Shown here: positions 24,601 to 35,429 of the stretch, one piece after another | Layout: every line of letters starts with the position of its first letter | Position numbering within the stretch: position 1 is the stretch's first letter | Assembly: GCF_000321225.1 (NCBI RefSeq) | Contig: NW_004450582.1 | Coordinates: forward strand, 1,555,353 to 1,619,352 | From: Odobenus rosmarus divergens | Taxonomy: Eukaryota > Chordata > Mammalia > Carnivora > Odobenidae | DNA: 64,000 nt | Direction of reading: 5' to 3' | Translations under genes and position numbers: made by a program | Notes under the pieces: generated by a model | What the model was told of the DNA's origin: nothing | The model's database searches: none | Seen by the model: only the letters and a program-made list of their open reading frames with translations

Positions 24601-24611
24601 GGGGGGGGGGG
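24601..24611 (-). repeat. G11 homopolymer beside the splice donor
   Basis: Eleven consecutive G on the plus strand (C on the gene strand) begin about ten bases into the intron after the exon 1 donor. Such runs are prone to length variation and sequencing error. Confidence 0.9.
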
Positions 24612-24617
24612 ACGCTC

Positions 24618-24627
24618 CCCTACCTTG
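24618..24627 (-). other. PTPRO: Exon 1 splice donor
   Basis: On the gene strand the junction reads CAAG|GTAGGG, matching the MAG|GTRAG consensus except at the last positions. It directly follows the signal-peptide codons and sets phase 0. Confidence 0.75.
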
Positions 24628-24698
24628 AGCAGCACAAAGAACCAGAACAGAGACAGGAAACGGCGGCCGCCGCGCGGTCTCGTGGGCAGGTGCCCCAT
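24624..24698 (-). CDS. PTPRO: PTPRO exon 1: signal peptide of receptor-type tyrosine phosphatase O
   Basis: The gene-sense ATG (24698-24696) has G at -3 and G at +4, a strong initiation context, and I see no earlier in-frame ATG in the 80 bases upstream. It opens 25 codons: an MGHLPT start, a basic stretch (RPRGGRR), then a hydrophobic core (FLSLFWFFVLL) and a final K, which is a classic signal peptide. The exon ends CTCAAG|GTAGGG, a good splice donor, in phase 0. From memory, human PTPRO (GLEPP1) begins MGHLPTG and also reaches about residue 25 before the fibronectin type III ectodomain, so length, motif and phase agree. The known protein has eight FNIII repeats, one transmembrane helix and one cytoplasmic phosphatase domain, all encoded by later exons outside this window. 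Several residues differ from my recollection of the human peptide (RPRG here), as is usual for signal peptides. A different secreted or membrane protein is possible but less likely. Confidence 0.8.
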
Positions 24699-25604
24699 CA
24701 CGGTGCCGAAGGGACCCGGGGGGACCGCGGCGCGTGCGAGCTCCCCCGGCGGCGGCTCACAATGGCGAACTGAGGCTCCCGCCTCAGAACGTGGGCGCCG
24801 AGGCTGCTCCCGGGGGGCGCATGCTGCCTTTCCAGTCTCCTTGCGCCTGCTCCCTTTCCTCTTCTGCTCCGGGGGTCCTCCCGGAACGTGCCAGGCGCTG
24901 CCGTTCTTTAACAGCTAAGGATGGAGAAGAGGGTGGGGATTGGAGTGGGCGAGGCTCTGCGGCCGCCGCCACCGAGGCTGCCGGTGGAGAAGCGGGGTCC
25001 GCGTGGTGAGCGAGAGGCGGATGCTCTGCGCCCAGCCTGCCGCGGTCCTCCGGCCGCAGGAGACTCTCACCGCGCGCCGCGGACTCATAAAGTGACAGCA
25101 GCCTCCCAGCCCTCCCACCAGGGTCCGCCTGCCGCCTCTTATCGCTGGACAGCCCCCACTCCAGGCTCCGCCCCGACCCTTTCCACTGTCTCTGGGACTC
25201 AGGAGTTGTGCGGGGCGTTTCAATGACTCCTCTTGAGCAACTTGGGGAACCGGATCCCAGTCTCTTCTCAATCTTCCTACATCTGCTCTCAGTTGCTGTT
25301 ATAAAAGTACAGAAACACTTGGAGGGAACTGGTGGTTGTGATTGTAGTGATGGAGTGCGTGGGGCATGCATGTGTGTTTGATGGGTAGGATTCCATTCTC
25401 TCCATCCTACTCCTACCCGGAGGAAATAGTACAATTATATACACTTTCCATTTGAAATCAGCTCTTATTAATTTCAAGGGCTGTCTTTTGACACCAAAGT
25501 CTGTCAAGTTGCCTGAAGCAGAATGTAGAAGTCGAGGAGGGGGGATCACAATATAGTACATATATTTATAAACATACTTTAAAAATGTGTAATTATTAAA
25601 GAAA

Positions 25605-25668
25605 CTGTTGAGCCTTTCCGGAGTGGTTATACTATTTTACATTCTCACCAGCAATGGATGGGGGCGGG
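25605..25668 (-). repeat. Short L1 fragment, antisense
   Basis: The text 'gagtggttatactattttac' and 'attctcaccagcaatg' is an L1 ORF2/3'UTR boundary phrase read in antisense. The fragment is about 60 bases and is followed by 'gggggcgggggcgggg', two GC-box-like units. Confidence 0.6.
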
Positions 25669-25857
25669 GGCGGGGACAAGGTATGTAATTAAAGAGAGGT
25701 AATAGTAGGACTCTTTATGGTGATGAAACAGTTGCCTATCTTGGTGGTGGTGGTTACACCAAATATGCTTAGGTGATAAAACTCCATAAAAACGCAGGAG
25801 CGGTTCATGTGCGCCAGAGCCCACACGTACAAATGTCTATAAAACTGGTGAAATTTG

Positions 25858-26056
25858 GGGGCGCCTGGGTTGCTCAGTCAGTTGTGTCTGCCTTCGGCTC
25901 AGGTTATGATCCCAGGATCCCGGGATGCAGCCGTGGGCCAGGCTCCTTGCTCAGTGGAGAGCTGCTTCTCCCTCTCCCTCTGCCCCTTCCTCCCACTGAT
26001 GCTCTCTCTCTCACTCTCACTCTCTATCTCAAAGAAAGAAATAAAATCTTGAAAGA
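25858..26056 (+). mobile_element. Can-SINE
   Basis: Full-length sense copy from 'ggggcgcctgggttgctcag' to 'aaagaaataaaatctt'. A perfect 17-base duplication, aaaactggtgaaatttg, lies at 25841-25857 and 26057-26073. Confidence 0.96.
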
Positions 26057-26115
26057 AAAACTGGTGAAATTTGAATAAGGTGTGTGAACTCTACCATTGT
26101 CAGTTTCCCAGTTTT

Positions 26116-26306
26116 TTTTAAAGATTTTTATTTATTTATGTGAGAGAAAGAGAATGAGACAGAGAGCCCGAGAGGGAAGAGGGTCAGAGGGAGAAGCAGA
26201 CCCCCCGCTGAGCGGGGAGACCGATGTGGGACTCGATCCCGGGACTCCAGGATCATGACCTGAGCCGAACGCAATCGCTTAACCAACTGAGCCACCCAGG
26301 CGCCCT
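26116..26306 (-). mobile_element. Can-SINE, antisense
   Basis: Full-length antisense copy from 'aaagatttttatttattta' to 'caactgagccacccaggcgcc'. The duplication tcagtttcccagtttt is perfect at 26100-26115 and 26308-26323. It lies only 60 bases from the preceding, oppositely oriented copy. Confidence 0.96.
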
Positions 26307-26397
26307 ATCAGTTTCCCAGTTTTGATACATAATATAATTATATAAAATGCTACCTTTGGAGAAAGCTAGGTGAAGGTTAAACAGGACCCTCCTGAAC

Positions 26398-26690
26398 TAT
26401 CTTTTTCTTGAGATATAATGGACATACAGCATTATATTAGCTTCAGGTATACAGCATAATGATTCAATATTTGTATGTATTGCGAAATGATCACCAAAAC
26501 AAGTCTAGTTAACATCCCTCATCACACATAGTTACAACGTTTTTTCTTGTGATGGGAACTTAGATCTACTCTTTTAGCAACTTTCAAATATACAATATTA
26601 ACTACAGTCACTATCCTGTATATTGCATCCCCTTATTTCCTTTGTAACTGAAAATTTGTAACTTTTGACCCCCTTCACCTATATGCTTTT
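26398..26690 (-). mobile_element. Old L1 3' end, antisense
   Basis: The text 'cttgagatataatggacata', 'gcttcaggtatacagcataatg', 'gcgaaatgatcaccaaaac' and 'gtctagttaacatccc' is the reverse complement of an L1M-type 3'UTR. It carries no ORF. Confidence 0.8.
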
Positions 26691-26866
26691 TAACAAGTGT
26701 GAATTATTCCTGAGTAACTAATCCGTGACTTTTTAGAAGCTCAGGCAACTAATTCCTAGCTGTGTATTTTCAAACTATTTATGTCCCTTTGGTTGTTATG
26801 TGTAGCTTTAGGAAGATGTCTGTGAAAATAAACTATAGCATACTCTATTCAAATATGAATCACTGT

Positions 26867-27075
26867 GGGGTGCCTGGGTGGCTCAGTGGATTAAGCATCT
26901 ACCTTCTGCTCAGGTCATGATCCCAGGGTGGCGGGATGGATCCCCACATCCCCACATCGGGCTCTCTGCTCAGTGGGGAGCCTGCTTCTCCCTCTCCCTC
27001 TGTCTGCAGTTCCCCCTGCTTGTGCTCTCTCTCTCTCTGTCAAATAAATAAATAAAATCTTTAAAAAATATATAT
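26867..27075 (+). mobile_element. Can-SINE
   Basis: Sense copy from 'ggggtgcctgggtggctcag' to 'caaataaataaataaaatcttt'. It has a small internal duplication, 'ccccacatccccacat' (about 26941-26957). The target duplication is blurred (atgaatcact / ataaatccct at best). Confidence 0.93.
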
Positions 27076-27079
27076 AAAT

Positions 27080-28590
27080 CCCTCATTATTATGTAAATGA
27101 CCCTTGCTGCACCTTGCCAGTAATGGAACTTCCTATTTGTCTTTGAGACATGCTTGGGCACCAGGAGACAGGCAAGGTGACCTTGGTTATGAATAGAGGA
27201 GTTTGTCTCAGACCCACAGTTAGGGAGTAGTGGCTTGAAAAAGGACCCGGGGCTATGTTTACTCAACCTTTGGTTAAATAACTAAATGACCAAACGGGAA
27301 TCACTTGGTTGGTATGTATATGTGCGTCTAAGAAAGGTTTAGATTGAATATATTTACATGTGTATGGATGTGTACTAAATGCTCATAGACATAAATAAAA
27401 AATAATGGTCTGAATTTATGTGAAAATACTGTCTTTGGTGTCTTCCTTTAGAAGCATCTTTTGTTGTCATGTTGTTTCCTCTCATGTGCTCACTTTTAGT
27501 GCTTTTATGCCCTCTCTTTGTTGGCCTGGACCTTTTCTTTCTTTTGGGAAAATATTAGCTGCTTTTCCCTCCCTCTGAGTCAGACTCATGGGCTACCTGA
27601 AAATTTTATCTTTGGGACTGAACTTACAGGGGTTTTGTTTTGATAGTTTTCCTTTTAGTTTGAAGCTCCTGAAAGCAACATTCTATTCCCACACTCTTGA
27701 AAGTGACACTAAAGTGATTTAATGTCTAGAACTAAAGATATGTTTAGACCGGTGGCAAAATCATACTCACAGGTTGCTAATGACTCCTCTTTCGAATCGA
27801 GTTTGATTTTAAAGGGTCCATGTTGTGGTTTGCTTATATATATAAGATCTTTATATGTGTGTGTACATGTATGTGTGTGTGTAGATACATGGATATAGGC
27901 TTAGCTGATGTAGGGCAATACAAAGCAATTCTACTGATCATACAGTCATCCTGTAAATGCAAAAAGAACTTTCATAGTGATGTACATTTTTATATAACCC
28001 TATTTGCTATATTGTCTTTTTATTTTTTCCTCATCACTTATACCACAATTTGCTTAGCCTCTAATGCCCTCACACATGGGTACATATGGACCACTTCTGG
28101 GGAACAATAACAGTGAAGAGTAACAAGTAAAACATTCCCCATTAAAGTCTTTGTGATTAGCATTATTAATATTCTATTCAGTAACACCGTGATTAGATGG
28201 CCTGAAGACTGACAGTATCATTTCATAACCACAGATTTTCTCTCCAGAGAAAAGTATTTTACTTAGCTGCTGCTGAAAAGAAAAACAAAAAAAAAAACAA
28301 AAAAGGAGTTTCATTTGTTTTTATTGCACTTAAAACAGTAACAGTCTTGGGAATCTTCCTAGAAGAGGCTCGCAAGAAGAATGTGAAAGCCAGATCATCA
28401 GCAGCGTGGGGTATTCAATCCATAGGGCACGCCCTGTGTCTCTTTTAACTATCGACTAGCTTTCCAGTGGGATACTTCCAAAGTATGGTAAATCTTAAGC
28501 TATTTTCAAGGACTACAAAACAGCAAGAATGGTCATTGGCAACGTACAGTACAAATAGTAATCTGTGTTTCACCAATCCTTCCAAAATGT
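27080..28590. other. Unassigned sequence
   Basis: No repeat family or exon recognised. A mixed ta/gt low-complexity stretch lies at about 27835-27890. Confidence 0.4.
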
Positions 28591-28690
28591 TTGTTCTGAT
28601 TTCATTATCCCGACAATACTGTGAGGTAAAGAAGACAGAGATTATTATCACCAACTATTTTACCCCTACTGGAGAAAAGATAAATGGACA
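28590..28690 (-). repeat. MIR fragment (antisense)
   Basis: 'cccgacaatactgtgaggtaa', 'gattattatcaccaac' and 'ctactggagaaaagataaatgg' follow the reverse complement of the MIR core (cctatgaggtaggtattattatccccattttacagatgagg). It is short and diverged. Confidence 0.55.
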
Positions 28691-28699
28691 ATACAGAAT

Positions 28700-31100
28700 C
28701 TGCAGGCGTTAAAAAATGAATTTGCACGAATTGAAATAGAGCTCTCTACTGCTTTGGGAAGTAATAATAACGCCATTAATGAACAAGAGACTGGAAGATC
28801 TTTGTAAAAATCTGCCAGAGGCTCGGTTTTTGTTAAGAAAGTCCATCTTTTCCTAAACATGTGAAAATGTACCAATGCCTCTGTGTTCACATCTACCTCT
28901 TGTATGGAAAGAGAAGTAGTAGCAGCCACAGAAAAGAGCTGTAATGCCTAGGAGAGGTTTAATGAGGAGTCAAATGGAACTCTTACAGGGCTCTTGCCAA
29001 CGAAGTTCAATTCTGCTCTCCAGGGACCAACTCTAATGCAGTTCACTGTGTTCAGTCCTGGCTTCCGCTACTGAAATCGCCTACAAGGCTGTCAGCAGTT
29101 TTGGTATTAGAGTTGTATTTATGGTAGTTGCTCAATGACAAATAGTTTACTTTATATAGAATGCAGAAAAAAAAAACAAAAACAACAAACTCAAGCCATT
29201 GATCTCCAGACTATGTTGTGCTTGAAAAGCACAGTAATAGCCATGCAGTTTGTCATCCATATCACACATATGGCCATTGTTATAACATGGGAACTGGAGA
29301 TTATGTGTAATATGCGCTTAAGATCGGGTGGCCAGGCAACATTCTGCTTTTCAATTTATTTGAACATTTATTTTAGTTTTTCTCTTGATGAACACTGGTT
29401 TCTCGCCTCAAAGACATGTTGACAATTCATAAATTCTGTCTTTCAAAGTGAGAATGATTGACAGCCCTTAGGTGAATAGCATGTTCCAACTGCCAAGACT
29501 TATTACTTTTGGAAAAACAGTGAAACTCACCACAGAAGGTCATTTTTGCTTCTACATGGAGAATTTTTTCTCATGGCCTTTTTTCCTTCTCAAGTAGCTC
29601 CTATTCAGGCATTTTTCTTTTACTTGACTCTTGCATGGTTTTAAGAAAAATCAAAGAAGAATATTGTGTTATACAAGATCATCTGCTCAAAGGAATTAAG
29701 AAAATATATGGAAACAAGAACAGATATTTATCACTGGACACAAACTGCAGGCTATAGAATGAGGGATCCTAAATTAAAAAGGCAGATTGTCATTTTTAGA
29801 TACCATTCCTTCTTTCAATTATATTCTAGGATTGATGTGCGTTAACATTTCCTTTAATTCCCCTAGAAATGAAAAAAATAGAAAATACTAAGCAGCCATA
29901 AGTTATGCAGTTTTATCCTACATTTTGTTTACATGTGATGCATTGGCTAATAAACTTTTATAATATTTGCTTTCTGAGCTTCCCAGACATTGTTATTATC
30001 TATTCACTTAATTTTCCTTTAGGGTAGGTTTCTTGACTAGTTATAATTTAAAGCATGAAGATCCTGCACGGGAGGATTCACTTTAGCTTGGCAAAAAAGC
30101 ATGGCTAAAACTTGAATTATTTTACAGATAAAGCATGACATTATTTATTAAGTGAAAGTGGTGTCTACTGATCTTTGCTTCCCTTCCTTTTTCCCTTCAA
30201 ATTAAAGATGCAGTGCAACATTTATTGTGCTGCAGCACACATGTATGAATGCATCATACATAATGTCTACATATGTGTCACTTGAAAAGTGGTTGCAAAT
30301 ATATCATTATGGTAGATTTGCTCATAATGACTTCAGGTGCTGTGTAGAGACTATGAAAACATTAATCACACATTTTGAAAACGCACTGCCTTAACTGCTA
30401 AGGATTTTACCAAAAGGCACAATAATATTGCCTTGACAATTATACTTTAAATCAATCACACCAAATCAATTTTTATACTAAAAATTACAACTTTAATAAT
30501 ATTCTCAAACTAACAGTGAGAGAAGGGGTAAAGATGACCATAGTTCAAAGAAGGATAGGGGACGCCACTAATGGATTGGTGTCATTATCTGTCTTGGCAG
30601 AAGGATCTAGAAGAAAAATTCTGAGGAAGGCATAAAGGTTGTGAGGAAAATTCTAGTATCCAAGGGAAGAATATCCTCCTCATAATGGGACACGAAGAAA
30701 AGGGATAATTGTGAAGCTGTATATTTCTAGGTATGCCTGCATGAGTATTGCAAGAGGAGCAATTTGGGAAAGGGAGTTGAATGTACAGATTCCATCTGTT
30801 TTGTTTAGCAATCTGATAATGCTGAGAAATGATAAGGGTAAGCGTTGAACATACAGAAAAAGACAAAGGATGATTTTAATGAAATCCAATCAGGGATCAA
30901 TATATGTCAAGCCTATGGCGGTTCTCCGTTAACTCACTGTCTTACACAAACAACGATCATTTCCAACATTTTCTACTCAGCTCAATCTTCCCTCCCTCTA
31001 CCCTACAGATCCTTTCGGGGCTTTGGCTTCACCTTCTACCTTACAGAGGAGGCTATCAAGTGACAACTTTTTCCTCTTCCCTGACAGTAAACATAAGCCT
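28700..31100. other. Unassigned sequence
   Basis: No repeat family recognised over 2.4 kb. The part from about 29850 to 30500 is AT-rich with mixed complexity and contains a perfect 14-base palindrome, tgtgctgcagcaca (30226-30239). It could hold a conserved noncoding element, but nothing here proves it. Confidence 0.35.
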
Positions 31101-32750
31101 TCAACTTTCTTGTTAAAAACAAGGAGCTCTCTCTCAATAACCATCTAAGGATAATTCTACTACCTATTTTCTAGAGTCCATTTGTTCCAGCCTTCCCTGT
31201 CTCTTGTTTTTAACCTCTTCCCATTAATATATTCCATCCCCATGTGAACTATGTTCACATCTTTACAATCGAAGGGAAGAAAACCTTCACTGAAATATTC
31301 ATGCTGTCAGTTGCTACCTTTTCTTTCTCCTCACCTTTCACCCCCCACCACTGTCCCTTCACAGGAATATTTTCCCAAGTGCTGTGCATGCTTTCTGCCT
31401 CCATTTATTTTCACTACCTACTTACTTTTCAAACCACTTTGGTTTAGCTTCTACTCTCATCATTTCACCAACACTGCTCTCACTAAGGTCAATAGGAATC
31501 TCTTAGAAGCATATACTATGTTGGTATCTCTCCACTTCCTGAAACATTCTCATCTCCGATTTTCCATAACGCTGCACATCCCTGGGTTTTCCTCGATATC
31601 AATGGGTGTTCTTTAGAAATCTCCCTTGCTGGGTCATTCTCCCCTTCTTGTCCACTTAATGTTGCAATTTTCAATGCGTACTCCTAAAGTCTTCTATTTT
31701 CCTCTGTATTCTTGTGCTAGCTAATTGAATCTATGGTCATGTCTTCAATTCTCACCCATGCAGATGAGCCACAGGGTCACATAGAATGCTCTTTTGACTC
31801 ATGGAGACCCATACAGCTAACTTCATGTTTCAAACTCCTTTTGAATGTTTAAAACACCCCAAACTCAAAAAGTCTGAAACTGAACTCATATATTTACCTC
31901 AGAATTTTCTATTTCCATAGATGATACCAATACCAAACCATCCACACAAGCCAGAGACCAAAGAGTCACCCTTGATGTCTCCCTCCCTTCTCCAAATGCA
32001 CCATGTCCAATTTGATTCCGTGTCTTGTCATTTTACTTCTGAAATATTTCTCATGTCAGTTCACTTCTCTCTGTCCAACCATCTTCATCTTAGTTCAAAT
32101 TACTGTTATCTCTTGCCTGAATTATTGCAATACTTTGTTAATTGCAAGAGTCTACCTTTGGCCTCTGTAACTCTTTCCACTTCACCTTGGAGCATAACAG
32201 AAAAACATGTCCATCTGTAGCCAGTTGGAACCAGTTTTTGAAATGTAAAATTGATCACTCTGACTCTCTTACATAAATACAACCAATGACTTCCAAATAC
32301 TTCCAGGATAGTGATAAATTCCCCAGCGTGGCCCATAAGGCCATTTATCCCTTATCTGCATCTCAAGTCTCTTGTCACACCTTCATTTCCTTTGCTCTCT
32401 GAACTTCTAAAATTCATGCATACCATGTTCCCTCCCAACATGGAGACATGTGTCCGTTCTCTGTTTCTGGAATGTTCTCCTCTCTTTAATCTGATCTCTG
32501 CTCAAACTTCACTTCCTCAGCCTAATCCCATCGTTTAAAGTGTCATAGCTCATCTAGTATTTTTATTGTTGATATTCTATTTTAATTTTTATCACCATTT
32601 ACTTAATGAATATCTTTCATTAGACTGTAAACTCTGCAAGCACGGGAATTATGTCAAGTATTTTCTTGCCATTTTCTTAAAGCAAGCCCTTAAGTCAGTT
32701 CCAGGAATAAAGTAGGTACTCAGGAACTATTGCTTGAATGAATAAAGTAG
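31100..32750 (+). repeat. Long L2-class LINE relic
   Basis: A 1.6 kb pyrimidine-rich stretch follows L2 ORF2 and 3' text in sense order: 'cactaaggtcaataggaatc', 'cttgatgtctccctcccttc', 'ttgcctgaattattgcaatac', 'aatgacttccaaatacttcc', 'ttctctgtttctggaatg' and a terminal 'gtaggtactcaggaactatt' plus 'gcttgaatgaataaa'. The reading frame is broken many times. It is longer than most L2 copies, which are usually a few hundred bases. Confidence 0.7.
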
Positions 32751-33029
32751 CATAATTGCTAATGAGAATTATATTATCAAAAGTTAAAATATGAAATATT
32801 TATGTTAACATTTTGGTTTCATTGTTCAAGATGGGAAAGTCTATTCCAGGTCACTTCCGCTTTTTTAAGGAAATGACAAATAGGAGGCAGCAAGGTAACA
32901 ACATTATTTGTACACGAATTCCCATGGAGAACCTTGTGCAGTACCTACAACTGGTTAGTGATCAAAGAGAGGAATGTAAAAGGGCAAATAATTTTCATTA
33001 GGATAAGAATTTTACTCACAATTCAGGCA

Positions 33030-33460
33030 ATCCTTCAACGCTTGAGTGGATAAACAAACTATGCTCTATATACCCAATACAATATTTCTCAGGAATAGAA
33101 ATGAATGAATTACTGATACATGCAACAACATGAATGAATTGCAAATGCATTATGTTAAGCGCAAAGAAAAACTCAAAGAGCCACACACTGTATGATGTCC
33201 TTTATTTGTCATTTTAGAAATGGCACAACTGTAGGGGGAAAAAATGATCGATGGTTTCCAAGAGCCAGAAGGGATGCTAGGGCTGATTAAAAAGGGACAC
33301 AGGGGAACTTTGGGGGGATGAAAATGTTCTAAAACTTGATTTTGTTGGCAGTCACATGACTTGTGCTTTTGTCAAAACCCATCAAAATGTACCCTAAAAA
33401 GGACAAATTTTACTGTATTTTTTAATTTTAAAAAACAAATAAAAATATTCCAGGCAAGAA
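33030..33460 (+). mobile_element. Old L1/HAL1 3' fragment
   Basis: The text 'gagtggataaacaaactatg', 'aggaatagaaatgaatgaa', 'cacactgtatgatgtcctt' and 'aatggcacaactgtag' followed by 'tggtttccaagagccagaagg' is old L1-type 3'UTR sequence in sense orientation. It ends in an A-rich tract near 33430. Confidence 0.7.
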
Positions 33461-33847
33461 TTAAGGTCAAGGCATTCTGTCCCATAGAAAAATAGTTTTT
33501 TAAAAAGACAATATTACTCTGTGTTTATATATGTAAGCATCAACATTTTTAAGAGCATTTCCAAGTGATTAACAATAACAGCAATTTAGTACAAGTTCTG
33601 TTTGACGATTATGTAATTGGCCTTCCCAAGTTATCTCATGATAAAATCTCAGAATCAAGCTTATAAAGTTACTTAATTCTTCTCCCTTTTGTCTCCTGTC
33701 AGCTGAGAGGTTTATATGGATTATTCATTAAGTCACTCAGCAAGCATATACATTTCAACTCTTGCCGTGCTGGGCACAGTTAAGATACAGCTGTTGACTT
33801 CTGGGAGCAGTATACTAAAAGAACTACAAACAAGATAAAATGTAGTA

Positions 33848-34033
33848 GGGCACCTGGGTGGCTCAATCGTTAAGCGTCTGCCTTCGGCTCAGGTCATGAT
33901 CCCAGATTCTTGGGATTGAGTCCCGCACTGGGCTCCTTGCTCAGCGGGGAACCTGCTTCTCCCTCTGTCTGCCACTCCCCCTGCTTGTGCTCTCTCTCTG
34001 TCTCTGACAAATAAATAAAATCTTTTTTAAAAA
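33848..34033 (+). mobile_element. Can-SINE
   Basis: Sense copy from 'gggcacctgggtggctcaat' to 'gacaaataaataaaatctt'. Flanks aagataaaatgta (about 33832-33844) and aagataaaacgta (about 34034-34046) form a one-mismatch duplication. Confidence 0.94.
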
Positions 34034-34463
34034 AAGATAAAACGTATTAAGTAGAGGCAAAGATAGAGACAAATGCAAAAGCACTCAAGGAAGGGAGAGA
34101 TAATTTACACAGATAACAATCCAGGGACCTGGAGAGCCTAGTGTATGCTCTGAAATATGAGTACAATTAAGGGAAATGAGGTGATAAGATTGGCAGGCAG
34201 CAAGTCCTTTGCTCACCAATTCCCACGTCTATCTCTTCTTCCTGGGAACACAGGGTTACACTCCATTTCCCAGTTTCTCTTACGGTTAAGTGTTGAGATA
34301 AGTCTGAGTTATGGCCCATGAAATGCCATGTGCACCTTCAGGCCTGGTCTGTAAAAACCTTCATGTACAAAACTTCACTCTCTTTTTCTCATCCTTAGAG
34401 TATTCTAAGGACCTAGAGAATAGAGGAACCTAAGATGGAAGGAGTCTTGATCCCTGGACATCT

Positions 34464-34496
34464 GCAGAGAGAGAGAGAGAGAGAATGAGAGAGAGA
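34464..34496 (+). repeat. (GA)n tract
   Basis: An interrupted ga dinucleotide run of about 33 bases. No SINE body adjoins it. Confidence 0.85.
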
Positions 34497-34559
34497 ACAC
34501 CAACTTCCAAATACTTCTGGGATAGTAGGATTGTGATAAAATTCCACTCTAGACCATGA

Positions 34560-34740
34560 TCTAAAAATTGGAAAGGTGTATGTAGACCAGGAGATCATCA
34601 GAGGCCAGGTTAAGGAATATGGGGCTATTGAAGTGTGTGAAGCAGAGGAGCGACATAATTAGAAGTGGATCCTTCAGGAAAACTGGTCTGAGTACAGTTT
34701 TTAGTGAGGTGGATTGGGAAAAGGGAAAGATCAAGGGATT
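34560..34740 (-). repeat. Possible L2-class relic, antisense
   Basis: 'gaccaggagatcatcagagg' and 'agtgtgtgaagcagaggagcgacataa' resemble the antisense text of an L2-type LINE (the 'gcagaggagtgacatgatc' phrase). It is short and degenerate. Confidence 0.4.
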
Positions 34741-35212
34741 AAACATTCTAGTAAAAGTATAGTTAAAGTAGTAGTTGTTGAAATCTAGATCGGGAAAGGA
34801 AGCAAGTAAACACAGGGGGGAGAAAAGATCTGTGAAGATAGGACAAGCTCAAACCTTCTCTGAGCTCTTAACTTGCTACTCACCTAAAAGCTATGCCATA
34901 GATAATGCTCTGGCCACATATGGGCACCAAGACAAACTTTCCAGTTTCTGCCTCACCCTTCTACTTACTTGGTTAAGGTTTCAAGTTGTCTTATACCTGC
35001 TCATTATCTTCACACTGTCCCTCATTTTGTTTGTCCGTTTCCTCTCCCCTCCCTTGCTACACACTTAGTTCGTGTTGCCTGGAACTTGATGCTCTGCCTG
35101 CCCATAGTCCAATCCCATCCCCCTGCCCCCAGAACTCCTGAACAAAATTAAAGTTCTCTTAACAAGGGTGAAGAAAGAAGGGCAGCGATGGGGAATTGGC
35201 TGTTTGATAGGC

Positions 35213-35214
35213 AA

Positions 35215-35257
<43 letters not shown>

Positions 35258-35259
35258 AA
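35213..35259 (+). repeat. (AAAT)n microsatellite
   Basis: About 11 perfect aaat/ataa units. No Can-SINE body precedes it, so it is either an orphan tail or an independent tetranucleotide tract. Confidence 0.95.
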
Positions 35260-35429
35260 TGTGCCTGCCCAAGTAACTTGGGTATGGTTGCCAGGGCTGT
35301 AAAACCAAAATACCAAGTTCTTAGGCCCAGGTTTCTCACTAACCAACCATGGGTTCTTAGTCAACACCTGATAGTCTCTTGAAGTTTCCTCAGTCATATC
35401 GTATGGGCAAATGACTATTTTTAATCGCT

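Larger units (their letters stand above)
1..24623 (-). other. PTPRO: Probable 5' part of PTPRO intron 1
   Basis: Everything downstream (in gene sense) of the splice donor at 24622-24623 is non-coding in appearance. There is no second exon-like open stretch with flanking AG/GT signals that I recognise, and the interval is filled with interspersed repeats and AT-rich unique DNA. PTPRO is known to have a very long first intron in other mammals, which fits. The intron runs off the left end of the window, so its acceptor is not visible. The assignment depends entirely on the exon 1 identification. Confidence 0.65.
24480..25240 (-). promoter_or_regulatory. PTPRO: CpG island, putative PTPRO promoter
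   Basis: This is the only long CpG-rich stretch in the window: cg dinucleotides are frequent from about 24480 to 25240 and rare on both sides. It covers the exon 1 start codon and about 540 bases upstream in gene sense. No TATA box is seen upstream of the ATG, as is common for CpG-island promoters. Candidate sites include a GC box (ccgcccc, 25168-25174, minus sense) and an NRF1-like core (gcgcatgc, 24817-24824). The transcription start cannot be placed from sequence alone. Confidence 0.75.

Noticed and set aside
24288..24773. Open frame of 161 codons on the plus strand opposite exon 1
   Set aside because: A GC-driven antisense shadow of the exon 1 region; no domain or splice support.
24784..25434. 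Open frame of 216 codons on the minus strand across the CpG island
   Set aside because: It lies upstream of the PTPRO start codon; high GC suppresses stop codons, and its peptide is low-complexity (R/P/S/A-rich). More likely 5' UTR and promoter sequence.
31251..31616. Open frame of 121 codons on the plus strand
   Set aside because: It falls in the pyrimidine-rich L2-class relic.
35213..35259. (AAAT)n tract as a telomere- or satellite-like array
   Set aside because: A simple tetranucleotide microsatellite of about 11 units; no higher-order structure.
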